A program made the position numbers and the translations under genes. The notes below the pieces were generated by a model that was not told the DNA's origin, did not search any database, and was given only the letters and a program-made list of their open reading frames with translations. From Semisulcospira habei (taxonomy: Eukaryota > Mollusca > Gastropoda > Semisulcospiridae): a DNA stretch of 64,000 bases. The stretch lies in the NCBI GenBank assembly GCA_036245525.1, contig BTPG01000003.1, positions 210,679,570-210,743,569 of the forward strand. The letters are read 5' to 3'. Positions 12,431-22,867 of this stretch are shown piece after piece; positions within the stretch are counted from its first letter, which is position 1, and each line of letters starts with the position of its first letter.

Positions 12431-13440
12431 GCACCCCTCCCCCCTTCCCCCTCCCCCTCCCTTTCTCCCTCTCCCCCCTGCCCCCCCCCCCCCCCCCCAG
12501 GCTGAGGATACACACACATACACGCATGTACTTGGATCGGATACCCTGTATATTTTCTGTCTTACAAATTGAAAAGCATAGCGCTGCAGCAGAGCTTCAT
12601 CGGTTCCTTCCACAAGTGGACTTTGCCCAAAACATTGTTTTTGTGGAAGAAAACAGAAAATAGAGGTTGAAAACCCTTTAAGTTAGAAACATGAAACACG
12701 ACGTTTCGGATCAAAGATCCTTCTTCTCGGGTAAATGGAAACAACGTAGAACAGGGGGGAAAAGTTATTTTGTGGTTGTTTTGTTTTTGTTTTTTCGCCT
12801 TTCCCTTTTCCTCTGACTTCCAAGTAGCGAGCACTGTTACTAACACTCCTGGTGTGACGGGACACACTGAATATGACACATCAATGTGTGCTGACCGGAA
12901 GTGCATTTTATGCATTGCATATCGATGTACCTCCGTTTAGGCGTTGAACCATTCGCTGCCAAAGATCATCGACACGTTAAGGTTGAACATCCCTTTGGAA
13001 AACGTATATATAAATGAGACAGCAAGCGACTTAGGCCCACATGAGACCCTGCGAATGCGACCCTGAGACCCTGTGCCTCGTGCAGTTGGTCGGTGTTCGG
13101 TATGCTCTGGCAGTTTTGTTTTCGTGGTCAAACAAATTGGGTCAAACCTGTTTCTGCAAAAAAATGTCCATCACACGCTAGGGTCATCGTGACATCAAAT
13201 CATTTGGATGCCAAAGAAGCAAAGTCACCTTAATCAAAATAGCCGTTAGATGCATTTAACTCAACCATTTTGTGTTTATTCCTGTTTTACCTTTCAGATC
13301 TGTGTAATATGATGTATATGTATATGGCTGCTTGTGGTTGTGCCTTTTATGTTGTATTCACAAAAGTGTTAATTTTTCATAATATTTTTAATATATCATC
13401 GCCGTGTAGATTACTTTGCCTGGCTAACCTCCTCGTATTA
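12431..13440. other. no gene; C-rich tract then unique sequence
   Basis: Begins with a C-rich run (12,430-12,500). No gene or repeat is supported downstream. Confidence 0.4.
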
Positions 13441-13506
<66 letters not shown>

Positions 13507-13519
13507 CATCATCATCATA
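13441..13519. repeat. (ATT)n microsatellite with (ATC)n end
   Basis: About 65 bp of ATT followed by four ATC units. Confidence 0.95.
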
Positions 13520-13940
13520 ACACACGTACGCTCAAACGCAGTAACTATTATTTGTCACTGAATTGCCCTGACGAATGATGAAGAGTTTCTGTCAACTGAA
13601 AGTAAAGCACCAAATACAGGGACAAGTATAAAAGTCAATTAGAAGGTATGTGGTTAAGTGTGCTTTTGTTTAAGTTAGTAAATACGTAAATATAAGTAAG
13701 TAAAGAAGTAAATCAACATGAAAGGAATCTATTAATTGAATGGCTTGATTAACAAAAGAATATATGGATAGACGGATGAATGCTTGCATGATTGGATCGA
13801 TGGATGAATTAATTAATTAATTGTGTTATGGGTTTTATCGCTTTCGGATGTCCGTTATGACGAAGTGACTGCATCAAAAGTGCCATCAGCGTCAGTCATG
13901 TTGGTCTTGTGAAGTCGTTTCATGGAGTTTCTGATGTGTA
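13520..13940. other. no gene recognised
   Basis: AT-rich, with short degenerate tandem motifs such as aagtaa and attaatta. Nothing supported. Confidence 0.4.
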
Positions 13941-14115
13941 TTGGCTTGGACTGTAATGGACTGGATTGGTTTGGAATGGAATGGAATAAATTGATGGATG
14001 AATAAATGTATGGACGAATGAATGGATGGATCAATCCATCCACCCATTCATCCGTCCGTCCATCCAGCCGTCCGTCCGTCCATCCATCCATACATCCATC
14101 CATCCATCCATACAC
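13941..14115. repeat. dispersed repeat R3, copy a, with (GGAT)n/(ATCC)n
   Basis: 'tggattggtttggaatg' and 'ggaataaat(t/g)gatg' also occur at 23,445-23,480. In both places a (ggat)n run switches to (atcc)n, making an inverted microsatellite. Confidence 0.6.
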
Positions 14116-14618
14116 TTATCCATCAATTAATTAACAACTAAGAAGGTTCCAAGCTGATATTGCACCACCCTTGAGCTTTTACTGTCTATCGTGTCTTGCA
14201 GTGTGTCAGGGCAGTAAACTTGGGAGATAACAGATCGCCAGGGGACCCAGGTTTGTTATAAACGAAGTAATTTGCATAGTGCTCGAGTGCTGTCAAGACC
14301 ACTGCACAAGTGTTGTTATATATTCGGCAATAGTTACATCCGGCCTTGTTATAAGCGAAATGTACGGCAACTATCCTACACCAAGCGAAATGTACGGTAA
14401 AATTATCTTACCAAGCAAACTATGTAAGTGTGTTGCTTCGTGTACTCATCCCTCATCACGTGTTCAACTTGCGGTCGTCGTTCTGTAGAAATAGCGCCGA
14501 GGAAATCCTGTGTTCAAGAGCTCTTAGTGCTGCGGTTACCGGTATCTGAAACCAGCGAGAATTCGCCGCCGGATAATCCCGTCTGCCTGAGGCACTGACA
14601 CGGATCTAAATGATTAAG
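14116..14618. other. no gene recognised
   Basis: Contains a short direct repeat 'agcgaaatgtacgg' near 14,355 and 14,384. No gene. Confidence 0.4.
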
Positions 14619-14684
14619 CAAGATGCATAGGACCTCACGAGCCACGGAATGGGCTCTTGAGGATCTATGCCTTTTGCATTTGAA
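14619..14684. repeat. hairpin element H1, copy 3
   Basis: Left arm gcaagatgcataggacctca then cgagcc; right arm ggctcttgaggatctatgcc then ttttgc. Same architecture and core as the other H1 copies. Confidence 0.55.
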
Positions 14685-15049
14685 TGTTGCGCCTGGTGTT
14701 CCGGTACAGAAGGGTTTAATGAGATGATAATGATATACGTCAAATGCAGCATGGTATTGTACAAAGAAAGCATTATGCGGTCACTTGGTCTGGGCTTGTT
14801 CAGGCGCACGTTTCATAGGAAACAACATGTTCGATATGACCGTGATTATGGAGAAGGATATGATATGATTTTTTTTTTTTTTTACTTACGTGCGAAGCAA
14901 AAGTGAGTCTATGGTCTGGTCGAGTGGTAGTCCGTCCGTCGACTGTCGTCTGTCGTCCGAAGTCCGTGGTAAACATTAACGTTGGCATTTTCTCGGAGGC
15001 AATTCACGCCGCAGTTTTCAAACGTAGCCCAAGGATTCTTTGTGACAAG

Positions 15050-15420
15050 ATCTTTTTTAAACATACTAATTTGAGTAACCTCGCACAAACGTCAAGGTTA
15101 CAGGGGATCAGGAAATAGGTAATAAATAGCCATATATTGACAAAAGGTATTTTTTCTCAAATATTTATTCGCGACTTCGAACCCAAACTTGTTACAAGTT
15201 AAGATACCTAATGGTAAGATCTCTTATGCATAGTAATTTGCTTGACTCTTCTAAGAGGTCAAGGGTCACACGAGATCAGGAAATGGGCCAAAAGAGTCAT
15301 ATTTTGACAAAAGATGTTTTTCTTTTTCTTTTCTGTCTGAAATACTTATATTTACAACTTCAAACCCAAACTTGGTACAGAGATACCTGATGGTAAAACC
15401 TATCTATGCATCTGATAATA
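15050..15420 (+). repeat. diverged tandem duplication, unit ~180 bp
   Basis: Two successive units share 'gatcaggaaat(a/g)gg', '(t/g)tcatatttt-gacaaaag-like' and 'aacccaaactt' blocks in the same order; each ends near 'acct(a/g)atggtaa' and 'tatgcat'. There is no coding frame. Confidence 0.5.
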
Positions 15421-15731
15421 TAAGATAAGATAAGATATTTCCACTAGCACAGAAAAGAACAAATGTTTCACGGGTTCACGCGTCACAAAATACATCACAG
15501 TTAAAAGTCATGCAGACACACACCCAGGTACATTCCTGAAAGCACTATCTAAACCACGAGATAATAAAAACGCAAATTTTTCATCGTAGTGTTTTTCTTC
15601 GTAATTTTTTTTTTTTTTCGTTTTATTTGACACACAATTTGTTAGAGAATGTTGTGAATGGAATGTTACGTCTTGCGTAAAGACAGTGTTTGGTTTTTAA
15701 GATCTCACGTCTATGACTTATCAATGACCCT
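15421..15731. other. no gene recognised
   Basis: Opens with a short gataa repeat and has a poly-T near 15,607. It precedes the LINE-A1 target site. Confidence 0.4.
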
Positions 15732-15754
15732 ACCACAAAGACACCCTTCTCAGT

Positions 15755-16453
15755 GTGTACTCCCCAACCCTCCTGGCAGAGCCTGCTGAAAAGGACAAGT
15801 TTTACACTGACCTGCGCAGCCTCCTACAGAGTACCCCTGCAGACGACAAAGTCATCATCCTTGGCGACTTCAACGCCAGAGTGGGCCAGGACTCTGAAGC
15901 CTGGAAAGGAGTCCTCGGCAAGCATGGCGTGGGGAACTGCAATGACAATGGCCGCCTACTGTTGGAGTTCTGTGCGGAGCAGCAACTGGTCATCACCAAC
16001 ACTACTTTTCAGCAAAAGGACAGTCGAAAGACCACCTGGATGCATCCTCGCTCCAAACACTGGCACCTTATCGACTATGTCTTAGTGCGTCAGAGGGACC
16101 GCAGTGACGTCCTCCTCACCAGAGTGATGCCCAGCGCAGAGTGCCACACTGACCACCGCATTGTCCGCTGCAAACTCAGGCTCCACTTCAAGCCAAAACC
16201 CAAGAAATGGGGGCCCCCCAAGAAAAAGCTTGACGTTGCCAGCCTTCAGCGTGACGATGTGAAAGCTGCCTTTCAGACAGATTTACAGCGCAGGCTCAAA
16301 GACACAGCGGACCCAGTAGACTCCTCCCCTGAAACACTTTGGGAACAACTGAAAACTGATATTGCAAAATCCTCTGCAGAAGTCTTGGGTTTCGCCAGAA
16401 AGAAGAACAAAGACTGGTTTGACGAAAACGATGTAAGATCCAGGAACACCTAG
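15755..16453 (+). pseudogene. LINE-A1 endonuclease domain, C-terminal part
   Basis: C-terminal part of an apurinic/apyrimidinic-type endonuclease, which nicks target DNA to prime reverse transcription. Visible motifs are SVYSPT near the start, LGDFNARVG (metal-binding/catalytic Asp-Asn) and TDHRIVRCKLRL (catalytic Asp-His pair). The N-terminal catalytic Asn and Glu motifs are lost by 5' truncation. Compared with LINE-A3 one base is missing near 16,434 (gatgtaagatcc against gatgtagagatcc), which shifts the frame into a stop 18 bp later. The product would be dead. The frame reaches the RT frame across an A-run at 16,455. Confidence 0.85.
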
Positions 16454-16503
16454 CAAAAAAAAGAGCCGCCCATCAGGCCCACCTAGCCCAGCATTCCTGC
16501 CCT

Positions 16504-18615
16504 GTGAAGAAATCTGCCTTCCGCCTCGTCTGCAGCAGTCTCCAGCGCAAGCTCAGAGATCTCCAGAATGAGTGGTGGACCAGAATTGCACAGAGGACCC
16601 AGCTTTGTGCTGACAATGGTGACTACAGGGGCTTCTACGAAGCACTGAAAGCAGTGTATGGCCCCAGGCACCTAATACAAAGTCCCCTGCGAAGCGCGAA
16701 TGGCCAGGCACTCCTGACAGATAATATTTCCATCTTGAACCGCTGGTCGGAATACTTTCAGAGCCTCTTCAGCGCTGAGCGCACTGTTCAAGAAGCAGTC
16801 GTCCTACAAATCCCACAACTCCCAGTAAAGGTTGAATTGGACGAACCGCCCACCGCTGAAGAGACCCTCACAGCCATCCACCAGCTCAAGAGTGGCAAAG
16901 CAGCAGGCATTGATGGAATACCGCCAGAGATCTGGAAACATGGAGGCACAGCACTGCACAACAAGCTCCATGACCTCTTTCTCTGCTGCTGGGAGGAAGG
17001 AACACTACCAAAAGATCTCCGTTATGCAGTCGTTATCACCCTGTACAAGAACAAAGGCGAGAAGTCTGACTGTTCCAACTATCGGGGAATTACCCTGCTG
17101 TCCATTGCTAGGAAAATCCTTGCAAGGCTGCTCCTGAATCGGCTGGTACCTGCCATCGCTGAAGACCAACTGCCAGAGGGCCAGTGTGGCTTCAGAGCAA
17201 ACAGGAGCACCACCGATATGGTCTTTGTGCTGAGACAGCTACAGGAGAAGTGCCGCGAGCAGAACAAAGGGCTGTACGTAACATTTGTCGACCTAACAAA
17301 AGCGTTCGACACTGTGAGCAGGCAAGGCATGTGGCAGATCCTGGAGCGACTTGGCTGTCCCCCAAAGTTCCTCAACATGATTGTCCAGCTACACGAGGAC
17401 CAGCAAGGCCAGGTCAGACTCAACAATGATCTCTCAGAACCATTCCCTATTCTCAACGGCGTAAAGCAGGGCTGCGTGCTGGCACCGACCCTCTTCACCA
17501 TCTTTTTTAGCATGATGTTGAAGCAGGCCACAGTGGACCTCGATGATGACGATGCAGTGTACATCAGGTATCGTCTCGATGGCAGCCTGTTCAACCTTAG
17601 ACGACTGCAGGCCCACACGAAAACCCTAGACCAACTGATTCGTGAGCTGCTTTTTGCTGATGATGCTGCCCTCGTTGCACACACAGAGAGAGCCCTGCAG
17701 CGCATCACGTCTTGCTTCGCAGATGCTGCCCAGCTCTTTGGACTCGAGGTCAGTCTGAAAAAGACAGAGGTCCTCCATCAGCCGGCACCCAAGACAGTGT
17801 ATCGCCCTCCTCACATCACCATTGGCGAGTCTGAACTAAAGTCAGTGCACCAGTTTACTTACCTTGGCTGCATTATCACGTCGGACGCCAAGCTGGACAA
17901 GGAGCTTGACAGCAGGCTGGCAAAAGCGAACAGCGCTTTCGGGCGACTTTTCAAGCGTGTGTGGCACAATCATCAGCTGAAAACAGGCACCAAGATCAGC
18001 GTGTACAGAGCTGTGGTCCTCACCACCCTGCTGTATGGTTCCGAGTCTTGGGCCCTCTACCGCAGCCAACTACGACTCCTCGAACGCTTCCACCAGCGCT
18101 GCCTGCGTACCATCCTGGGCATTCACTGGAGTGACTATGTCACCAACGTCGAGGTCCTTGAACAGGCTGAAACTGTGAGCATCGAGGCTTTGCTGCTGCG
18201 GACACAGCTCCGCTGGGCGGGGCAGGTCTCCAGGATGGAGGATCATCGCCTACCAAAGATCACCCTGTTCGGCGAGCTTGCTACTGGACACCGTGACAGA
18301 GGGGCACCAAAGAAGAGATACAAAGACTGTCTCAAGAAGTCACTTAGTGCCTGCCAAATCGACCACCACCAGTGGTCTTCGCTTGCTGTGGACCGTGACA
18401 CCTGGCGCTCCACCATTTACAAGGCAGCTGTCTCCTTTGAGGACTCTCACAGAGCTAGCCTTAAGGACAAGCGGCTCAGGAGAAAAAACAGAGATGCCGC
18501 AGCTCAGAACCCTGGCCATACCTTCCCCTGCAGCCACTGCGGTCGAACCTGCCTGTCTCGGATTGGCCTCCGCAGCCACGAACAAGCCTGCAGACGTCGT
18601 GGGCAACTCCTATAA
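16504..18615 (+). CDS. LINE-A1 reverse transcriptase with C-terminal zinc finger
   Basis: Open for about 703 codons with no stop. RT landmarks in order: GKAAGIDGIPPEIW, then YKNKGEKSDCSNYRGI, the motif-A region FVDLTKAFDTV, GVKQGCVLAPTLF, and the catalytic FADDAALVA (FADD at ~17,653-17,664). The thumb-like region has LYGSESWALY and QLRWAGQVSRM. The end carries a CCHC/C2HC-type finger, CSHCGRTC plus RSHEQAC, likely for nucleic-acid binding. The first codon of the open stretch here is GTG, so this is not a genuine start: in the intact element this is the C-terminal half of one polyprotein fused to the endonuclease. The RT itself looks potentially functional, but the copy cannot make the endonuclease. 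Confidence 0.85.
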   Translation: MKKSAFRLVCSSLQRKLRDLQNEWWTRIAQRTQLCADNGDYRGFYEALKAVYGPRHLIQSPLRSANGQALLTDNISILNRWSEYFQSLFSAERTVQEAVVLQIPQLPVKVELDEPPTAEETLTAIHQLKSGKAAGIDGIPPEIWKHGGTALHNKLHDLFLCCWEEGTLPKDLRYAVVITLYKNKGEKSDCSNYRGITLLSIARKILARLLLNRLVPAIAEDQLPEGQCGFRANRSTTDMVFVLRQLQEKCREQNKGLYVTFVDLTKAFDTVSRQGMWQILERLGCPPKFLNMIVQLHEDQQGQVRLNNDLSEPFPILNGVKQGCVLAPTLFTIFFSMMLKQATVDLDDDDAVYIRYRLDGSLFNLRRLQAHTKTLDQLIRELLFADDAALVAHTERALQRITSCFADAAQLFGLEVSLKKTEVLHQPAPKTVYRPPHITIGESELKSVHQFTYLGCIITSDAKLDKELDSRLAKANSAFGRLFKRVWHNHQLKTGTKISVYRAVVLTTLLYGSESWALYRSQLRLLERFHQRCLRTILGIHWSDYVTNVEVLEQAETVSIEALLLRTQLRWAGQVSRMEDHRLPKITLFGELATGHRDRGAPKKRYKDCLKKSLSACQIDHHQWSSLAVDRDTWRSTIYKAAVSFEDSHRASLKDKRLRRKNRDAAAQNPGHTFPCSHCGRTCLSRIGLRSHEQACRRRGQLL

Positions 18616-18655
18616 AATCTTCGTTCGCGAAGTCAAGCCAAGCCAACCACAAAGA

Positions 18656-19027
18656 GATTTTGAAAGTGAACTGGGGACCATCTGCATAAGGTACAGCTAA
18701 ACACCAACCAGCTGCAGTGTCTCTAGAGTCCGTGTGAATGAAAATCCAGCCTGTTTCATTTACTTTTTATTTGTCAAAAGTCACCGAAAAAATCAACATG
18801 ACTTGCAAGCACGAAAAACAAGGGATTCTCTGTTTATTTTCGCAGCCATATTTACCTCAGCAAATGGATATGGGTGTGTTCCTCACCACTTTGTCAACCA
18901 CTGGCGCATGAAAAAATGGCTTCAAATTAATTCACGTTGCATAAATCTGATTTATTATGAAAATGATGTACATCGGAAGTTCTGTATCTCTAGTGAATTT
19001 TACGATTCAAATTTCCTTTGAGGCAGT
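18656..19027. other. spacer between the two inverted LINE-A copies
   Basis: About 370 bp of AT-rich sequence. The 95-codon frame at 18,734-19,021 has no recognised motif. Confidence 0.4.
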
Positions 19028-20856
19028 TTAGAACATTATCTCTCTCTCTTGGCTTGACTTCGCGAACGAATATTTTATAGGAGTTGCCCACGACGTCTGC
19101 AGGCTTGTTCGTGGATGCGGAGGCCAATCCGGGACAGGCAGGTTCGACCGCAGTGGCTGTATGGCCAGGGTTCTGAGTTGTGGCATCTCTGTTTTTCCTC
19201 CTGAGCCGCTTGTCCTTAAGGCTAGCTCTGCGAGAGTCCTCAAAGGAGACAGCTGCCTTGTAAATGGTGGAGCGCCAGGTGTCACGGTCCACAGCAAGCG
19301 AAGACCACTGGTGGTGGTCGATTTGGCAGGCACTAAGTGACTTCTTGAGACAGTCTTTGTATCTCTTCTTTGGTACCCCTCTGTCACGGTGTCCAGTAGT
19401 AAGCTCGCCGAACAGGGTGATCTTTGGTAGGCGATGATCCTCCATCCTGGAGACATGCCCCGCCCAGCGGAGCTGTGTCCGCAGCAGCAAAGCCTCGATG
19501 CTCACAGTTTCAGCCTGTTCAAGGACCTCGACGTTGGTGACATAGTCACTCCAGTGAATGCCCAGGATGGTGCGCAGGCAGCGCTGGTGGAAGCGTTCGA
19601 GGAGTCGTAGTTGGCTGCGGTAGAGGGCCCAGGACTCAGAACCATACAGCAGGGTGGTGAGGACCACAGCTCTGTACACGCTGATCTTGGTGCCTGTTTT
19701 CAGCTGTTGATTGTGCCACACACGCTTGAAAAGTCGCCCGAAAGCGCTGTTCGCTTTTGCCAGCCTGCTGTCAAGCTCCTTGTCCAGCTTGGCGTCCGAC
19801 GTGATAATGCAGCCAAGGTAAGTAAACTGGTGCACTGACTTTAGTTCAGACTCGCCAATGGTGATGTGAGGAGGGCGATACACTGTCTTGGGTGCCGGCT
19901 GATGGAGGACCTCTGTCTTTTTCAGACTGACCTCGAGTCCAAAGAGCTGGGCAGCGTCTGCGAAGCAGGACGTGATGCGCTGCAGGGCTCTTTCTGTGTG
20001 TGCAATGAGGGCAGCGTCATCAGCAAAAAGCAGCTCACGAATCAATTGGTCTAGGGTTTTCGTGTGGGCCTGCAGTCGTCTGATGTTGAACAGGCTGCCA
20101 TCGAGACGATACCTGATGTACACTGCATGGTCATCATCGAGGTCCAATGTGGCCTGCTTCAACATCATGCTAAAAAAGATGGTGAAGAGGGTCGGTGCCA
20201 GCACGCAGCCCTGCTTTACGCCGTTGAGAATAGGGAATGGTTCTGAGAGGTCATTGTTGAGTCTGACCTGGTCTTGCTGGTCCTCGTGTAGCTGGACAAT
20301 CATGCTGAGGAACTTTGGGGGACAGCCAAGTCGCTCCAGGATCTGCCACATGCCTTGCCTGCTCACAGTGTTGAACGCTTTTGTTAGGTCGACAAACGTT
20401 ACGTACAGCCCTTTGTTCTGCTCGCGGCACTTCTCCTGAAGCTGTCTCAGCACAAAGACCATATCGGTGGTGCTCCTGTTTGCTCTGAAGCCACACTGAC
20501 CCTCTGGGAGGTGGTCTTCAGCGATGGCAGGTACCAGCCGATTCAGGAGCAGCCTTGCAAGAATTTTCCCAGCAATGGACAGCAGGTTAATTCCCCGATA
20601 GTTGGAACAGTCAGACTTCTGGCCTTTGTTTTTGTACAGGGTGATAACGACAGCATCACGGAGATCCTTTGGTAGTGTTCCTTCCTCCCAGCAGCAGAGA
20701 AAGAGGTCATGGAGCTTGTTGTGCAGTGCTGTGCCTCCATGTTTCCAGATCTCTGGCGGTATTCCATCAATGCCTGCTGCTTTGCCACTCTTGAGCTGGT
20801 GGATGGCTGTGAGGGTCTCTTCAGCGGTGGGCGGTTTGTCAATTCAACCTTTACTG
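18990..20856 (-). pseudogene. LINE-A2 reverse transcriptase fragment
   Basis: Reading down from about 20,850, the RT frame is interrupted near 20,84x by a missing base in the 'VELDEPP'-equivalent stretch. It is then open through the FADDAALIAHTE catalytic motif to about 19,160. There a 12-base deletion relative to copy 1 removes the first zinc-finger cysteines (the frame reads NPGHTATAVEPAC instead of the CSHC segment), and the frame runs past the element end to 18,990. It would give an RT without its finger. It depends on another copy for endonuclease. Confidence 0.75.
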
Positions 20857-20916
20857 GGAGTTGTGGGATTTGTAGGACGACTGCTTCTTGAACAGTGCGC
20901 TCAGCGCTGAAGAGGC
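19040..20916 (-). mobile_element. LINE-A, copy 2 (5'-truncated, inverted to copy 1)
   Basis: TSD ttagaacattat at 19,028-19,039 and 20,917-20,928. The element is truncated within the region before the RT palm and ends at its 3' side with 'ccaagagagagag' on the minus strand. Nucleotide similarity to copy 1 is very high by eye. Together with copy 1 it forms an inverted pair with arms of ~1.9 kb. Confidence 0.85.
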
Positions 20917-20928
20917 TTAGAACATTAT

Positions 20929-21536
20929 AAGCAGTCCACAAAACACGTGTGTTAACACATCTCACAGGAAACTTGCATGTCGCAGAGTGTCCAGTTTTGC
21001 TCATGTTTACCTCAACAGGAACACGGTGTCTCTCAAGACAGCCAAGATCTATAACTCTTTCAACATGTGTGTACAGGTAGCTCAGACAGTAGGCTAAACA
21101 TGTAATGTAAACAACAAAAATAATTTACTTGTGTTGTATAGATGGATCTTCGCTTGTGGGTACATTTACCGACACATGTCGCGTTTGTATTGCCTCTGAG
21201 TATATTATAAGAAAACACTATAACACTTTATATATGAACAGGCATAAACTTAGAATAAAATACACTTTGCTTTTGTAACATTTTCATCTCACGTCATGAG
21301 GCCGCGTATCCGAACGTCATACGTCTGAAGTGGGTTAAATTAGCCAGAAGACCAGAAGACACACCAATAACATTTGTGTGAACTTGCGGACTTTTCGACT
21401 CTTACAAAGTGGCGAACTTTACTTCCTCATTCTGATCTGTAATAAACTGTCTGTTGGCGTTCTGTACACACATTTCTTTTCTTTTTAAATTCCAAGTGGG
21501 TCCCAGCGCTTAGAATGTGGCAATTGATTGATTGAT
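20929..21536. other. no gene recognised
   Basis: Unique AT-rich sequence up to the R4 repeat. Confidence 0.4.
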
Positions 21537-21960
21537 TGTACATTGCTTAACGTCCCGACAGCAACAAGAATTTCTCAGGACGTGCCTGCACTGCTTGTGA
21601 AAAAAAATATATAAAAAAAATAAAAAAAAAAATAAACAGAATATTAAATGTATGTCTACAGCCGGTCCAGTACGTTAAATAAACCTATGACATGGAGCCT
21701 AAATAAAGCCAAGACCATTAAATTTAGCAACACACATCCAAAATAAAGAGCTAAAGGCAGCGCAGACAGTAGGGAGAGTTTAAAAAATGAAAAACAGGTG
21801 AATCGACCAAGGGTAGACAGAAATACATGCCCCAGAATAGAGGGGAAAACCCACCTTGTGGGGCTGACCAGGGTGACCCTGGGAACTAAAAAGTAGTTAA
21901 CCCCACCCAAGTCCCCAGGCCAGACCCAGGTGGGGAAGAATGTGGCGAACATGATTCGCG
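21537..21960 (-). mobile_element. dispersed repeat R4, copy 1, (AATC)n tail
   Basis: Oriented so that the (AATC)n tail is 3', this is minus strand. The same ~400-bp sequence recurs at 46,084-46,454 (plus) and 50,766-51,160 (minus). Conserved blocks include 'gggtggggttaactactt'-like, 'ggtcaccctggtcagccccac', and 'gctgtcgggacgttaagcaa' next to the tail. It is a SINE or a LINE 3' UTR; no RT frame is attached. Confidence 0.7.
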
Positions 21961-22377
21961 ACATATGTATATGTTTCACTTTGACGAAAGTTCTTCACTT
22001 TGGTCTACGAGAAAATTATCGTCTTATGGTTTTGTATGCACCTGATTTATAAAATCTAGGAAAGATGACGTCAGGCTGCAACATTCTAAAGACTGCTTTC
22101 CCACATATTTTGCAGTTTACAAGCAAAGGTTTATAATTTGCTGTCTAGGACAAATTTTTCGTTAGCTGCTGTTCTGGTGTACACGTGTATTAAATTCATT
22201 GATTAATTATCACTGAAGACTGCTATTTTCAAGTAGGTGAACGTTTGATGATTTTCTGAGATCGCCGCCACAGTTACCGTGAAATGCGTCAGGAGCGGTC
22301 GTAACGTAAAAGCTGTCACGCCTTAACCCTTTTCATCCCGATACACATATTGTTGAAATACATTTGATTGATTGTTT
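21961..22377. other. no gene recognised
   Basis: Nothing supported. Confidence 0.4.
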
Positions 22378-22436
22378 AAGGGTGGTGCCAGTATAGCTTG
22401 GCGCCTGAGGCGCCAAGCTATTCTGGCATCACCCTT
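22378..22436. repeat. 59-bp near-perfect palindrome
   Basis: Two 29-bp arms (aagggtggtgccagtatagc..., ...gctattctggcatcaccctt) pair with two mismatches around a single G. The arm sequence has diverged relatives at 11,268 ('ggcgccaagctaatctggca') and weaker ones near 4,252 and 14,145, so it marks a dispersed family. Confidence 0.65.
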
Positions 22437-22648
22437 CAACTAAAACAGTTCATCTGTCTCCTATTTTGTAAGGTAGTCTTCAAAACAAAAACAAAAAATA
22501 ATAAATAAAAAATAAATTCAAAACATCAGCTTCGGGATGTACTGGACTAACACACATCCTTGTTCACGTGAGCCACTTAGCGGACACATGAGTTCAATTC
22601 GGAGTTCAAAATCGCATACACTTGAGACATGATGTTTCGAAAAGCTTC

Positions 22649-22755
22649 CCAATGCGCAAAAGGCCATCGGGCCGACATCGGCCGCCCTTGGTCCGGGCAC
22701 GGTCGTGCGCGGGCCAACGGCGGCCGACGTCGGTCCGATGGCCTTTGCGCACTGG
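22649..22755. mobile_element. GC-rich hairpin element H2, copy 2
   Basis: Arms of ~51 bp: ccaatgcgcaaaaggccatc... against ...gatggcctttgcgcactgg. The centre is rich in gccgac/gtcggc. About 88% of positions pair by eye. Relative of the shorter hairpin at 4,181-4,246. It is much more GC-rich than its surroundings. Confidence 0.65.
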
Positions 22756-22867
22756 GTGGGGCCTCAATAAAAGGAAGAATATAATACTGGCTTGCATCAG
22801 TTTAACGTTAGGCGCATGCTCAGCATAATTTGTTATCTATTGTGCAAGATACGTGATCGTGACTATT

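Larger units (their letters stand above)
15742..18645 (+). mobile_element. LINE-A, copy 1 (5'-truncated, intact RT)
   Basis: Non-LTR retrotransposon coding for an AP-type endonuclease and a reverse transcriptase. The flanking TSD is accacaaaga (15,732-15,741 and 18,646-18,655). The 5' end is cut inside the endonuclease domain; the full family member at 39,981-43,925 shows what is missing. The 3' end is 'gcgaagtcaagccaagcc' without a poly-A tail. Clade: RTE-like or a related group is my best guess, from an ORF that starts with the endonuclease and lacks RNase H, but the C-terminal zinc finger leaves this open. Confidence 0.85.

Noticed and set aside
17079..17708. 209-codon minus-strand frame inside LINE-A1 (also at 19,972-20,439 and 40,920-41,549)
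   Set aside because: Antisense shadow of the RT frame; it recurs only because the RT sequence recurs.
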